From assembly GCF_018691265.1 (NCBI RefSeq), contig NW_024881300.1, forward strand, positions 7,409,546 to 7,473,545: a stretch of DNA of 64,000 bases, read 5' to 3'. This stretch comes from Tyto alba (Eukaryota > Chordata > Aves > Strigiformes > Tytonidae). A program made the translations under genes and the position numbers. Under the pieces are notes generated by a model. It was not told the origin of the DNA. It was given only the letters and a program-made list of their open reading frames with translations, and ran no database searches. Of the stretch, positions 13,701 to 25,960 are shown piece by piece. The stretch's first letter is position 1; the number at the start of each line of letters is the position of its first letter.

Positions 13701-15896
13701 ATGCACTCTCCTCTTCTGGCATTGCAGTAAGCCATAGCTACATTATAATATCCACCTGCTTTGGGCCATCTGGTATACATAAATGTCCCTGTGTCTTTTT
13801 ACATGTAAATATAACTCTTTGAAGACTCTTCTTATTGTTACCAGTCATTTCTTGTTAGGTGCAGTTAGAGTTTTCTGCACCATGAGAGAGAGGTAGATCC
13901 AAGGAGCCTTACAGTCCAAGCAGAGCAGCAAACCATTTGGAGACAACGTGCAGCAGATGGGCCAGGAGCTGCTTCCCGTCTAAAGTGTTCCCCAGGTGCT
14001 GACTGCATTGCATTTGCAGCAGGTTTTCAGGGAGCTGGCAAAGGGAACAGGGTTTGTACACTTGGTTAACAGGCATGCTTTTGAGAATGGAGGGAAGTGG
14101 CAGGTTCAGGAAGAACAACACATGACACGGTGCTGAACAAGGTGCTGATACAAAGACAGTGTGAGATACAAAGGGTGTGAGGTGGGCAAAAGGAACAAGA
14201 GGAGGGACAGAAGACGGCCATAGCTGTTCTATAGGGAGGGACAAAACACATCAAAGCTCTTAAGGCTAAAAAATTAAAATTTATATAAAAGAGATTAAAT
14301 GGATGGAAAGTTTCAAAGTGTGGGGTAGAAGGCTTTGGTGGTCACATACCTTCTAGTGTTCAGAACCTCATGTATGTCAGAAAATGTAAAAAAAGTTCCA
14401 TTTGAGACCCCACCTTTTTCTCTACTGCACAGGCATCTGCCTTCCCGTGACAATGGCCCTGAATTTCAAAGCTAGAGTACGACAGAAAAGTGATTCTGTA
14501 ACAGATCTGTTCTGCTAAGCAGGAATTTTCTTTGCATAAGAGTTGTATGAAGTGCCTCACACAAGTGAATCTGAATAGGGCTTTTAGGCCCAACTGCAGT
14601 ACACATGATACAAAAAAATAGTCATCATCACTGATGTAAACTGAAGCAGTGTGGCACCCTGTTGAAGATTACTGCAGTCCAACAGCCCGAGAGAAAGTAC
14701 TTTGAACAAATTAAGCCACTGGTTCTATCTTTTCAAGATTCAATGCCAAGATCACCCCTTACCTGCCAGTCCTATTTCAATTCACTGTGTCTGGAGAAAT
14801 TGAACTGAGAGAGGATCATAACAAAATGGGGTGATTAAGCCTCCTAGAACAATACAGTTCCTTCTGCACAAGTGCTGAGGGGTAAAACTTTCTTGCTTCC
14901 AAAGTCTTTTGAGAGTCCTGAAATTCTTTTATTCTGTGTTGCATTTTGAAGTTGCTCCCCATGAATATCCCTGTCAGACAATACTAACTCTCCACCTACT
15001 GACTGTCAGTAGTTTTCACAGAGATGACATTTAAAAGACTCTGAGCTTGAAAGCTAATCTCTCTTCTGAAAAGTTATATTTCCCAGCAAATATTTGGATA
15101 TCTACCAGACAAATAAAGCAAATGTGGCTGTCTCTTTGTTGCAGTTCTACCACAAAGGTAAAGACTGTATAAGATTGGGACTTAATTTGACTAAAAAGAT
15201 ACTTGGACAAAATAGTGTCAGTTTTAGCCCAGAGTTATATGTAACTGCAATTATTTAAACAAAAAAAATCTGAATTAAAAATTCACTTCTGTAAATGCAA
15301 TATTAAGGTTGATGCTGTTTGCTGGAACCAGAGTTTCTATGAATAGTGGATCAAATCTGTCAGCAATTTAGCGTGGCTCACATCAAAGAAAATATCTACA
15401 ATGCTGTGAGAGGTGTGATGGCTGTGTTCAGACTACCAAATTGTCCTTAACCCAGACTGGCTACGGCTGAGTGCTTTTATGACAGCATAGATTTGAGTAT
15501 GCTCAGCGGGCCAGATAGATTTTACAGGCTGGGCTAAACTCCACGCTGTGACAGCTTCCCTGCTACCTGCACCAGAGGTAGCTAAAGTGAACTTGAGGGT
15601 ATGTGGGATCCCCTCACTGCACTAGAAATATGTCTGAAGTCCTTGGAAATGTCTTGGGGATATTTTTGTCATCTCTTTTCTAATACATCATTATTCTTTT
15701 TTAGAACTGAATTCTAATCCAATTGCACTTCAAATTAAGCCTAAATTTTGAATGGCAAAAAAAGACCTCAGCTATTTCTTCTAGATCTTAAGGAGAAAGA
15801 TCTCAGGTGTTGCATACCAGCTTATCTCAAGACACATTATTTCAGCTGCTGCTATTACTATGGGTAATCTGTTTGGCCTAATGAAATAAATTATTA

Positions 15897-15996
15897 CCAA
15901 AAAAAACCAAAAAAACAACAACAACAAAAAAAAACAAACAAAAAAAAAAAAACAAAAAAAACAAAACAAAACAAAAAAAAAAACAACAAAAAAAAA
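15897..15996 (+). repeat. A-rich (CAA/CAAA)n low-complexity tract
   Basis: About 100 bases of A runs broken only by single or paired C. The long Phe-rich open frames on the minus strand at 15781-16112 are translations of this tract and are not genes. Confidence 0.95.
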
Positions 15997-17051
15997 TTTA
16001 TTTCACTGTGCAGCTGCAAGTAAACCTGGAAGCACGAGATTTGATTACTGAACTTTGGAGAACTTGATGCAAGAATAAAGAAGCCACCCTCTATCTTTCT
16101 GTTCCTATACAACAGTCAGTTTTAGTTCTGCTCCAGTACCCACTGTTGCACAAGCACGTTCTTTCTTGGTCCCATGATCTGTTCAAACCCCAAAACAAGG
16201 TCCTGGAGCTTTGGAAGGGAAGAGCTTAGTGAAGCTCTACCTGTGTGCAATGGCATTCAGTAGGAATTTTTCCAAGATCTCTCTAAATGGTAGTGCAGTT
16301 ACACACCATCACCAGGGAAGATTCCCCATTCTTGAATTTTACAAGGCATTTCTTTAATGGACATGAGATCCACAGTTTTATGATAAAACTAAAAATAACC
16401 CAAGCTAGAGAAATTATCTAACAACTGAGTCTAAAATGATGCCAGATCTCGCTTTTATATATCTGTGAATCTGTAAATCAACCTGTATTATAGCCAGCAC
16501 ACACTACTCACAATCAGGTAATCTCTGTTCACTTTTCTCCCACCTTAACCAAGAAAAATATATTTCTGGCTGTTGACTTTGGACTTTCCCTGAGCCTGTT
16601 CTGCACCTAATCCTCTTCAGCCAAAAAAAGTCTAAATCTGGCAGGGAGATCTGGATGAAATAAAACATCCTCTTTTATCCAGATTTTACTTTTTGTCTCT
16701 GCAGATTATTTTGTTAAAGCAGAATAGAGAGGGAGAATAATTCAAGAAATACAAGAGGTGATTCTTAGGAGTCATAGATAGCTTTCCAGAGAAAATGTAG
16801 GCATGCTCTCTGCTAATATTATCTCCTCAGAAGATGTCCCGCATGTAGGAATAAAAAGAGATAAGGTACCGATGTTCCCAGCCATTATAACCCACATTTT
16901 TCTTTTATGAGTTAGCATCCTAAGGCTGCACATTTTCCAGGGAGTTTTGGGCAGCTCTGAATGATATGTTTTCTTAAACAGAAAAAGTCTTTCTGTATTT
17001 ATGCTTGTCTCTTCCCCATCTTCAAAGCACTAATAAATATTATTTTCTTTT

Positions 17052-17112
17052 AATTATTCCAAACTAACAGACGAAAAGGCTGGCAAGAATTTAAGTGTCT
17101 TGACCAAAGCTA
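17052..17112 (-). mobile_element. Possible MIR fragment, reverse orientation
   Basis: CAGACGAAAAGGCTGGCAAG, then AATTTAAGTGTCTTGACCAAAG, resembles the reverse MIR consensus 'cagatgaggaaactgaggc...aggttaagtgacttgcccaagg'. The fragment is short and diverged. Confidence 0.4.
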
Positions 17113-20100
17113 TGGAGTTTTTATGCCCTGTTTCCCTGGATTCCTGTGGATATCAATTCCTCAACTATCACACATCAAACATCCGGTCATCTCTATTTTC
17201 TAACAAATATTTCTGATCTTAATGGGCAAGGCTCATTTTAACGTCATACAGGTTAATACACACAAAGGGAGCCTGATAAACCTGGAAACTCACCTTTACA
17301 CATCATTTATTCAGATACACCTCACCACAACAGGCATCCATTGCAGGGGTTTTATGCCCTGTTAATGAATCAAAACTATTTTGCAGTCTCAGTCCAGTTC
17401 CTAGTAGACAGATGGTAATATTAAGACATTGATATATTTCAGACTTGAACCCTGTAGAGCTGTCTTAGCAAAGAAAAAGTCTGACTGGTGCAGAGCCCAA
17501 GCTCCCATCTCAGCCCCTGAGTGTGCTCGCTTTTCCAGGGCAGCACGCCCGGTGCACTTGCTGTGCAAGCAAATCAAGCAAAGCACACACGGTTCATCAA
17601 ACCAACCTTTTCACCAGCTTCAGGAATAATGAATAGGAAAGATAAATTCGGTGCAGGCGGCAGGATGATACAATAGTAACACCCTCTCCTACAGCTAAAT
17701 TCCTAGTGACATCACTAGATGTTCTGTGACTGAAAAATGTGGGGTTTGGGTCCAGGAAGTACCTTTTTCATCCCAAAACTGCTTACTGTCCCCAAGCAAC
17801 TATCACTCCATTACAGTCTTTAGATCACAGGTATGAACTGAGTTAAATAACTGACACTTTCCTTTGTTTAATTCAGCATTCAACTTTTGCAACTGTTGAG
17901 ACGCTACAGATGACAAAGCAATCACTATAAATTTCCAAAATATACTGTGCTGGTTTATGCTTCCCTCCCTGATGCTTTTGCCGGTATTAACTCTGTATCT
18001 TCTCAAAATTACACATTGTCAAATTAAGCACAGTGGGTGGTGCATTTGTGATTGTTAAGTAAAACCATTGAAAGAACACTCATTTCTTAAAAGACAACAA
18101 GGATTTTTGCAGAATTTCTGTCTTGGTTGCACACTTTAAAAAAATCCACTTTTTCTTAATCTCTTAAACTTGAGCTAAGCAGAGTTTTAACGTTTGCAGA
18201 GCTGTTCTCCAGCTGAGTGTTTCCTTTTAGATATGCACACCTCCTTGTTGGACATTCATTATCAAACCTTGTGTTTGCCTTTTATCTACAAGTCCTCTTC
18301 AGTGTTCAGCATAAACTACATGGACACCTTGCAGATTGACATTTCTTCATTCATGCTTTACCTTAAACAGCATGCGAAGACATCAAAGAAGAGGAGCAGA
18401 CTTTGATGTTACAAAATGAAAAACGCCTCATGATTTGCCAAGACCAGGGGAACTTGTAGTTTGCTCTTTTTTCCCTTAAAGAAATACCACTGCTTTCCCT
18501 ATGAATATGTGAAAATCTGTGCCATTTTCACCAAACTTATATAAATATTTTGCTCCCGGTAAAAAAAACAAGCCACGTCTCATTCCAGTCCATTAAATAT
18601 GGGCCCCAGTGCCTAAATTACAGTGGCTTGAAGGAACACACACACACTCTATTTAAAGAGCTTATTTGTTTTGCAGCTGTGATTTTACACACTCCAGGTG
18701 TCATGATCACCAGTGTCACCTCACTAATACTGATAACGATAGTGCATGTGCTGTATTTTTCATTCACAGGTCACTGAGAGGGATTTAGAAGATCATGGTC
18801 ATTCCTACACTGTAGATGAAGAAATTGTGCAGTAAGACATGATACTTGGTTTGTCCCTGATAGCAAATAGCCAGCAATAAAACAGAGCAGTCCGGATTCC
18901 TATGTGGATGCTTGACTCAGCAGCTCACTCTGGTCGTAACATCAAAGGCGATGGTGCTCAGCACCACAACAGACACAAAATGTGCCAACAACCCTAGGAG
19001 GAGGTCAATCCTACCTTAGCAGACGGTACTACACACCACAATAGGAAGGGCTTTATTTGGTTCATAATTTATGTTCCTATTGTTTTGAATACTATCAAGG
19101 GAGGTTTTCTTTGCATGTTTTCTTTCACTGTCTGAAGTGAAGAGCTACCCTGTCCTTATAAGGACAGTAAGAATGTGCATAATTAGTCCAAGGCTAGAAA
19201 ATAGAGACATTCAAATGAACATTTGTTATTGATTTCCCAGACTGCAGTGGAACTGAGAAGAGTATCATGAGAGGAAAAGATACGTAATTAAATGTGATTT
19301 GTTAGAATGTTGCCTAGCTAGGTCATTGCATATGTATTATTCAACTGTATTGCTTCAATGTAAAGTGCACAGTTCCTCTCCCTGGTACAAAATCCTTTGA
19401 TTAACCAGCCTCCCTTCTTTGGTGGAAGGGGCCAGCCCTTCTGTTGTTTTGCTGCCGGCAGTGTTGCTTGTGCTATTTCTTTAAGACTCTTCATCAGATG
19501 TGGTTTGTCAGGAACATGCCTAGACTGTAAGTCAGAATAGATCTCATTTTCTTTGATGTGCATTTGTAATGTGCCTGCTCCAAAAGGAGGGGAATGAAAA
19601 CTTTAGTCACACTGTTAATCTGCAGGAACTATATTTGAAGCAACTGGATGTGAGTAGACTCTGCACATACCATAGTGTCGGCTACTCCTTTCAAACAGAA
19701 TTTTATCAATAATTGGTGCCAACACAAGAACATATGTCAAGCATTTACCACAATTGATTCAGCAGGAATGTGTTTAGCCCAGACTTTCTGCTGTAGAGAG
19801 ACCTTTTATTTTCAGTTTAGGGCCTGAAATTTTCTAAAACAACATGTACAGCTACTTTACTTCATTTCTGGATGTATTGTGCTTAAAGATCGTCATAGAT
19901 ATGATCAGTTTGACTATTTGGCTCCAGTGTTACAGGTTTTGTACTCAAGGCTTTTACCCTTGAGCAAACGTTTTGCATACCAAGAAAATCTGAAAGTGAA
20001 AGGGTTACAATTCCTTGAAGGTCCACTTGAATGACTGTGTGAAGAGAGCCAAAATGGTAATCAGATCCCTATGAGATCATATTGAAAGCAGCCATGCCTA

Positions 20101-23100
20101 TTTCACAGAGTCTTCTGATGTTGCAGGGGTCTGTAAAACATTTAATCACTGGAGTTTCAATAAGTTGAGATTTGTGGTCAGTACTGTAGAGAGCACTCCT
20201 CTTCGATAAAGTGCTGCCTGGTAATGCTCTTACTGCTACATGAGCTAGAATGTGATAGAATATCCACAGTGATTTAGCCTTGCACCATCATCCCAGTGAA
20301 GGGGATGCAGGATTTTCACAGCTACATAGCAGTGGATTAATATAACTATTCATTACAATTGATGGGAGGCCTGATCCAGCTTCTGACAGAGACGAAGGAA
20401 AAGATGCCATTTGATTTTCCTGGGAATTTGGATGGGGTTTTTGTGGCTAATCCTGTAACTGCCCTCTGCTACCACAGAAGCTTCCCTGGGGCCCTCTATT
20501 ACCCTGCTGCCCAGGTGGCATCTGTGTGGCTGTTCGCCTGCTCTTATTACTCAGTAGAGCCCAGGTGATCCTAATTCTGTCAGACAATTAATCGTTGGTA
20601 CCGAGAGGTTTAATAGCTAAACCTTGTCTACCTTGCTTTTATTTTATTCAAACCTGTGAAGTTCTGACTGACCTACAAAATTATGTCTGGCATAAGCCAT
20701 GTTGATACCTGTCTCTGAAAGAAGTGAATGAGTGGGGTTTTGAAGATGGCTCTGCAAAAACTCACAGGTGTGATTGCATGTGGCTGAAATCGAAGTAGCT
20801 TAGCTCACAACATACCATCTCAGCTCAATGTTTGCAGGGATCCAAGAGAAAATCCTTGGTAGCCTGTCTTCATTAAATGACAGACAACCATTGCCCAGTT
20901 AAGGTTGTGACAAATAAACCTTTTATTAATCCCAGGTTGTAAGAAAGCCATTCTCCACTAATGGATATGGTTTGCAAGCTAAAAATGGACCAAGATTAAA
21001 GAGTAAATTACTCACACACGTCAATCCAAATAACCTCTTCTGGTTTATTGCAAAAATCCAAACCTGCAGACTGTCCATGAACCTTTATAAAACTGAAGAA
21101 ACCTGAAAGGTAGTTTATGTCTCTTAAGTGGTTAAAACAGAATAAACACTTGAGCTCATTTTATGCTACAGTTTCTGTCTTTGCTACCACTACTGAGCAG
21201 CAGAACAAGCAAGTTTGTAGGTAATAAGACTAAAAGATGGTTCAGCATATTGCTATATTGGTTTCTTTCTGCCTATACAAACAAAATACTTGTTAGATTA
21301 ACAACCAAAAAAAAAAGCTAAAAATTATCGGGATGATTATCTGGGCTGCTAGAACCAACCAAATAAAATGGGTGCCTCTGATCAAAGAGCACTGGGCTTT
21401 CAGAGGTAGCTCTTGAAATACACCAGGTTTGAAAATGGAAGTCTCAGCATCAGTCCTTTCCCCTTGGCTGACAGGCACTTGCTGAGGAATGGAAGAGGTT
21501 TTCCAGCAGATAATTTGAGTGTCAGGAAAAAAAATAACTTGTGAATTAATGCGGATTTTGAGGAGAATGATATTGTCTAAAAATACCATTGTTAATACAG
21601 GGGTTTTTTGACAGATTTGGCAGATTTCTGCAGCACCTTCTGACTGTATGAAGTTGTGTGTGTGACTTAACCTTTTTATTTCTGCCTTTTGGAGTTCAGT
21701 CTCTGTCACTATTTCCCTCTGCATGCAACTCCTCTGTACACTCAGTGCTCCTGACAGTCATTGTTATTCTGCTCTCTGCTTTCAATATTATTCCAGCGAG
21801 ATCCTCTCCTTGTCAAAGTACCAATTCAGTCTCCCTTACAGGACTGTCTGTTGGTCTCTAAGACACATGTGAATCTTTCAGGTTTTGCTATTGTTATTAG
21901 CTGCCCAAGAGTGACAGGTTTAAAATGTTTAACAGGAAAAATGATCAAAATGTTATTTATGTATCACTTATAGTAATAGAGATGTAACAACAATTTAGTG
22001 CTCTGTTGTGCTTGAAGGTTATACATTATCGAGAACTGTTTAGCAGCATCACATTCACTTCCTTTTACCACCTCCCCTCTCGCTGCTAGCACCTGAGTAC
22101 TGTACCAGGGCACCTTTTTCAGGTTATCTATCAGATGTTGTCAAAAAGAATTGTTTGGATGCAGCAGGATTAGCGAGGAGAAATTCTGCATGCTCCCTTT
22201 GTTCCCCAGGCCAAACACTGAAAAGAACACCATCTATAAGCCATATTTATCCTCCTTTTTTCTTGAACCTGAAACAAGGCCTGGTCAAATCACAAATCAC
22301 CATAAATATTCTCATTAAGCATTAGCCTATTCTTAAAGAAATAGTTGTCAGTACCAACCCAGCTGCAAGGCCTTTTTAGTTCTGTAAAATCTGTGCAGTA
22401 GCAGACTAGTGATGGAAAAGTAAAGGAAGCAGATTAAATGCTTAAGCAGCAGTTATGCCAGTTTAAGATGCCTACATCCTGACACAGACTATGCCTTTGT
22501 CTGTAGCAGCAGCAGAACGCATCTCTACCAGCATCAATGTGTCCAGGCTAGGGATCTTTCCCAATCTGAATGGGCCTTATTTCCAGTCATGGTTTCAGCC
22601 AGGCTCAGAACTTTCTGAGCTGCAGCCAACAGGGTCTGTAGTCTCCTGAGACTAGGCTGCAGCTCCTGTGGCTCCTGCATTCCTTGCAGCCTCCTTGCAG
22701 CCCTACCAGGGCCTCTGACACCCCAACATCTTGCTGGAACACACTCCTTAACTCCCCAAGAGAAAGAACAATCCCCCCCTCTCCCTCCCTGAAATCCCAC
22801 CCCCTACTAGAAGACTAAAATACAACCACTAACAAAAGTAGAAAACTAAATACTGTGTAATGGATAAGGGTAAAAAGAACCATCAGAATCATAATAGCAA
22901 AACCACCACCCAGCACAAGGGACTAGGAGTTCTGGAAAGGACAGGATCACCAGTTTGCTGCAGGCCTCAAGTCAAGCTCTGACTGCTGAGAAGCCTTGGG
23001 AAGCAACTTCGCAATGTTCAGCTTTTTATCCCATCCCTTAGATGCAAGCAGCACTGGCTGCTGTCAAAACTGTAATGCTAAGTACCTGCTAGCATTGCCT

Positions 23101-24969
23101 ATTTTGGTAATCTTTATTTAGTGCAGATTTGAGACCTTTATGAAGCATCATGATCTCTGTAAATTTGATAAATAAACCAGTTCACTACTAGCCTAATTAA
23201 CTGATCTCATGTAGCTATAAAACATTGTTAAGGAAACTGCTCCATTTCCTCCACAGTGGCAGATAACAAGCATTACCACAGCAGTGACCCAATCACTTCT
23301 GTCAAATCTTTCGAACATCTCTGAAACCTTCCAGAAAACAAGGAGTATGTTGTATTTTTTGCTTGGCACTACAGCTGTAGTACATAATACAACTGTAATG
23401 TCAGACTCTCATTTATCTTTCCCCAGTTGCACTTACTGTTGCAATTAAGGGAGAAAACCTGTTCAAGTATCTTTAAAGACCTAAGAAACGCTATCACACT
23501 TTGAACTATTACACCCTTTAATCTAAAAACTTGAGGAGCTCAGAAGTAGGAACTAGATGTTTAAACTCCTTAACCAGTAAGCAAAAAAAGGAAGGGGGGG
23601 TAAGCAATAAAAAAATCGATCTACTGTAAGTGGCCAACAGAGAAAATTAGAGCTGACACTCTTATTGCTAATTGAAGTACTGTTATATCAAACAAAATGT
23701 TCAAGGACTTAACAGGGTCTAACCTTCTATGAGTAGGGATATAAAACTCAATCATGATAAAATACATGAGCAATTTAAGTTCTTAGTGTAAAGAATAGCA
23801 GTAATTTTATTTGATTCATCAACAGTACAGCAGCCTTGACAATATGTTCTGTATGTTACAGGGAGACCTAACATCTTACAGGACATCAGATCTCCTGTGC
23901 ATGAAGATGCAGCTTTTTTAATTCATAATTCCCTCAAGGAGTCCATTAATGTGAATTGCAGTTAAACAACTGCAGGCTGAGCACTTAGAACTCAAAAAAT
24001 TAAAAATGGGACTGTTAAAAGATTAAACCAGGAACAGTTTAGAAAGAAAAGTCACATTTAAAAAAAAGTGTGTGTATATCTTATTATAATTTGATTACTA
24101 GTGATCAGGAATGAAATAAGTATCAATGATACTACCTTCTGAAAACCGAAGGTTTCATCTGAGAGATTAAGTCTGGAATTAAAATAGAGTTAAATTTAAA
24201 TTCCAGAGTTCACTGGACACTGTATGGGAATAAAAGAAAATTTGAAGTCAATCCTATGTTTCTGATTGAAGCAACTTAGTGAAGCAAACTTAGAGCTGAC
24301 TATTAGACTTTGAAGAAAGAGCGAGCATCTCTTCACACTGAGCATTTTAATCTTTCAGTCTACCTGAGCATCAACACAAGCAAGGAATTCAAACCTGTCA
24401 TAGACCTTCAGCTTTACAATTTATAACCTGCAGTGGAACTACAGTCGAGCTAAGCCTTTCTCTCTTGAACTTGCTAGAGTGGTTCATGGGATTACTGCCC
24501 CCATGTCCCTTCTGCCTGCTGTTGGAGCATAAGAGACTGAAGCATCACAAATGCATTTTCCACATAGATGATGATTTTCAGATTAATTTTATTCTTCATG
24601 TTTATCCTTAAGGTAATTTTCTACACAGAACTGTGGGAAAAGAAAAAAAAAAAGGGGGGTTCTGGCTCATATGCAGTCTACATCAAAAGTTAACAGAGCT
24701 ACAAACCAGTTAAGAAGCGAGCTGACTGACCTAACCAAGAATCATCTGGGGTGTCCTGAAGGAAAAAAGAAATGACTGAAATACATTAGAGAAGAAAAAA
24801 TAAAAAACTAAAGTCCATACTGTTGTGCTAAGCTGGCCAGAGCATGTCCACTTCACCCTGTTTAGGGTGAAAGTGTCTAATATTATAGCTGGCTGGAAAA
24901 AAAAAAATGCAGGAAAGTATATTCTAAAGTTGTGAACATTTTCCAAGCTTTTTTCTGTTGATAGACAGT

Positions 24970-25960
24970 GCTGCTGACACGCCACACTAGCAGATAGCAG
25001 AAGCCGCAGTCACTCCCTGGTTACGAAATGGCTCCGTGTCTGGGCTGTGCCAGTCGCCATGAGGCTCATCGAAAGAGTGAGACTGTCTGAGAATGCAGGG
25101 TGTGAGGGATCCCCTGGCAGCCACAGGGAGCGACAAATCAAGGGGTTATTTTCATCAAAGTGATAGAAACAGAGTTGATCAAAACAAGCAGAAGGCACTG
25201 TTCTGTTTGGTCTGTACACTTTGTACACTGCCACTTGGGAACTTAATTAGTCCGCATGCTTCATGTTTCTATCTTTAGCCTGATGGCATACAGCTGTTCT
25301 TTTCAACATCGATGCCTACTGCCCTTTCCCTGCTGTTGGGGTGCGACTGTAAACAGAGAAGGCAAGATTGCCTCAAGTTTAACCCTCTGCTGGTACGGCC
25401 TCGGCTTACCGACGAACTGCAAGCTTGGGGAGATGGAGCAGCGCCGAGAGAGGGCCTCCGTTAACCCCAGGGAGGGTGGCGGGACGTTGCCATTGCTGCT
25501 GGACACCAGCCTCTTGCCCGATTAATTAACCCAAACAGCACCGGGTAAAGGTGTCTAAAGGCAGGGCCTGTGCTTATTGCCTAAAACATTAAGTATTGGT
25601 CTAAATCATGAGGTAAATTTTTTCATTACCTCATGGGAGTTTTGTTTAATTGCAGTTAGGGGAACGCTGCCACAGAGGGACGGATACTGCAGCCTCACAG
25701 TGCTCATCCCATCACAGGCCCACCCTCCAAAGCCAAAATGACAAAAACCAATGTACCTTTTTGAAGGCAATCGTACCTGTCTGGGTGAGGAGGAGGCATT
25801 TCGAGTCACTGCCAGCATGAGGTGAGGGGGCAGAGCTGGTGCTGCCCCGGGGGCTGTGGTGGCGGCAACTGCAGCTTCCCACCTCAGCTGAGGTGGCCCC
25901 CGTGGAGCCTGCAGGCACCTTTCCAGAAGGTTCCGTGGGGGCCACCTCAGCTGGGGCAGG
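24970..25960. other. GC- and CpG-richer patch in AT-rich intergenic DNA
   Basis: CpG dinucleotides are clearly more frequent here than in the flanks, roughly a dozen between 25311 and 25560 by eye, with GC above one half. It also holds the 18-bp palindrome and inverted repeat at 25880-25953. No known exon was recognised. Confidence 0.4.

Larger units (their letters stand above)
13701..24969. other. Intergenic, no gene supported
   Basis: Apart from the A-rich tract at 15897-15996 and the weak MIR at 17052-17112, nothing identifiable was seen. The longest open frame (21724-21293, minus, 143 codons) has no recognisable domain. A short perfect hairpin TAGTCTC/GAGACTA sits at 22639-22654. Confidence 0.55.

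Noticed and set aside
21293..21724. 143-codon open frame on the minus strand
   Set aside because: No recognisable domain, no convincing splice or promoter context, ends in a Phe-rich stretch from a T-rich tract, and composition resembles random AT-rich translation.
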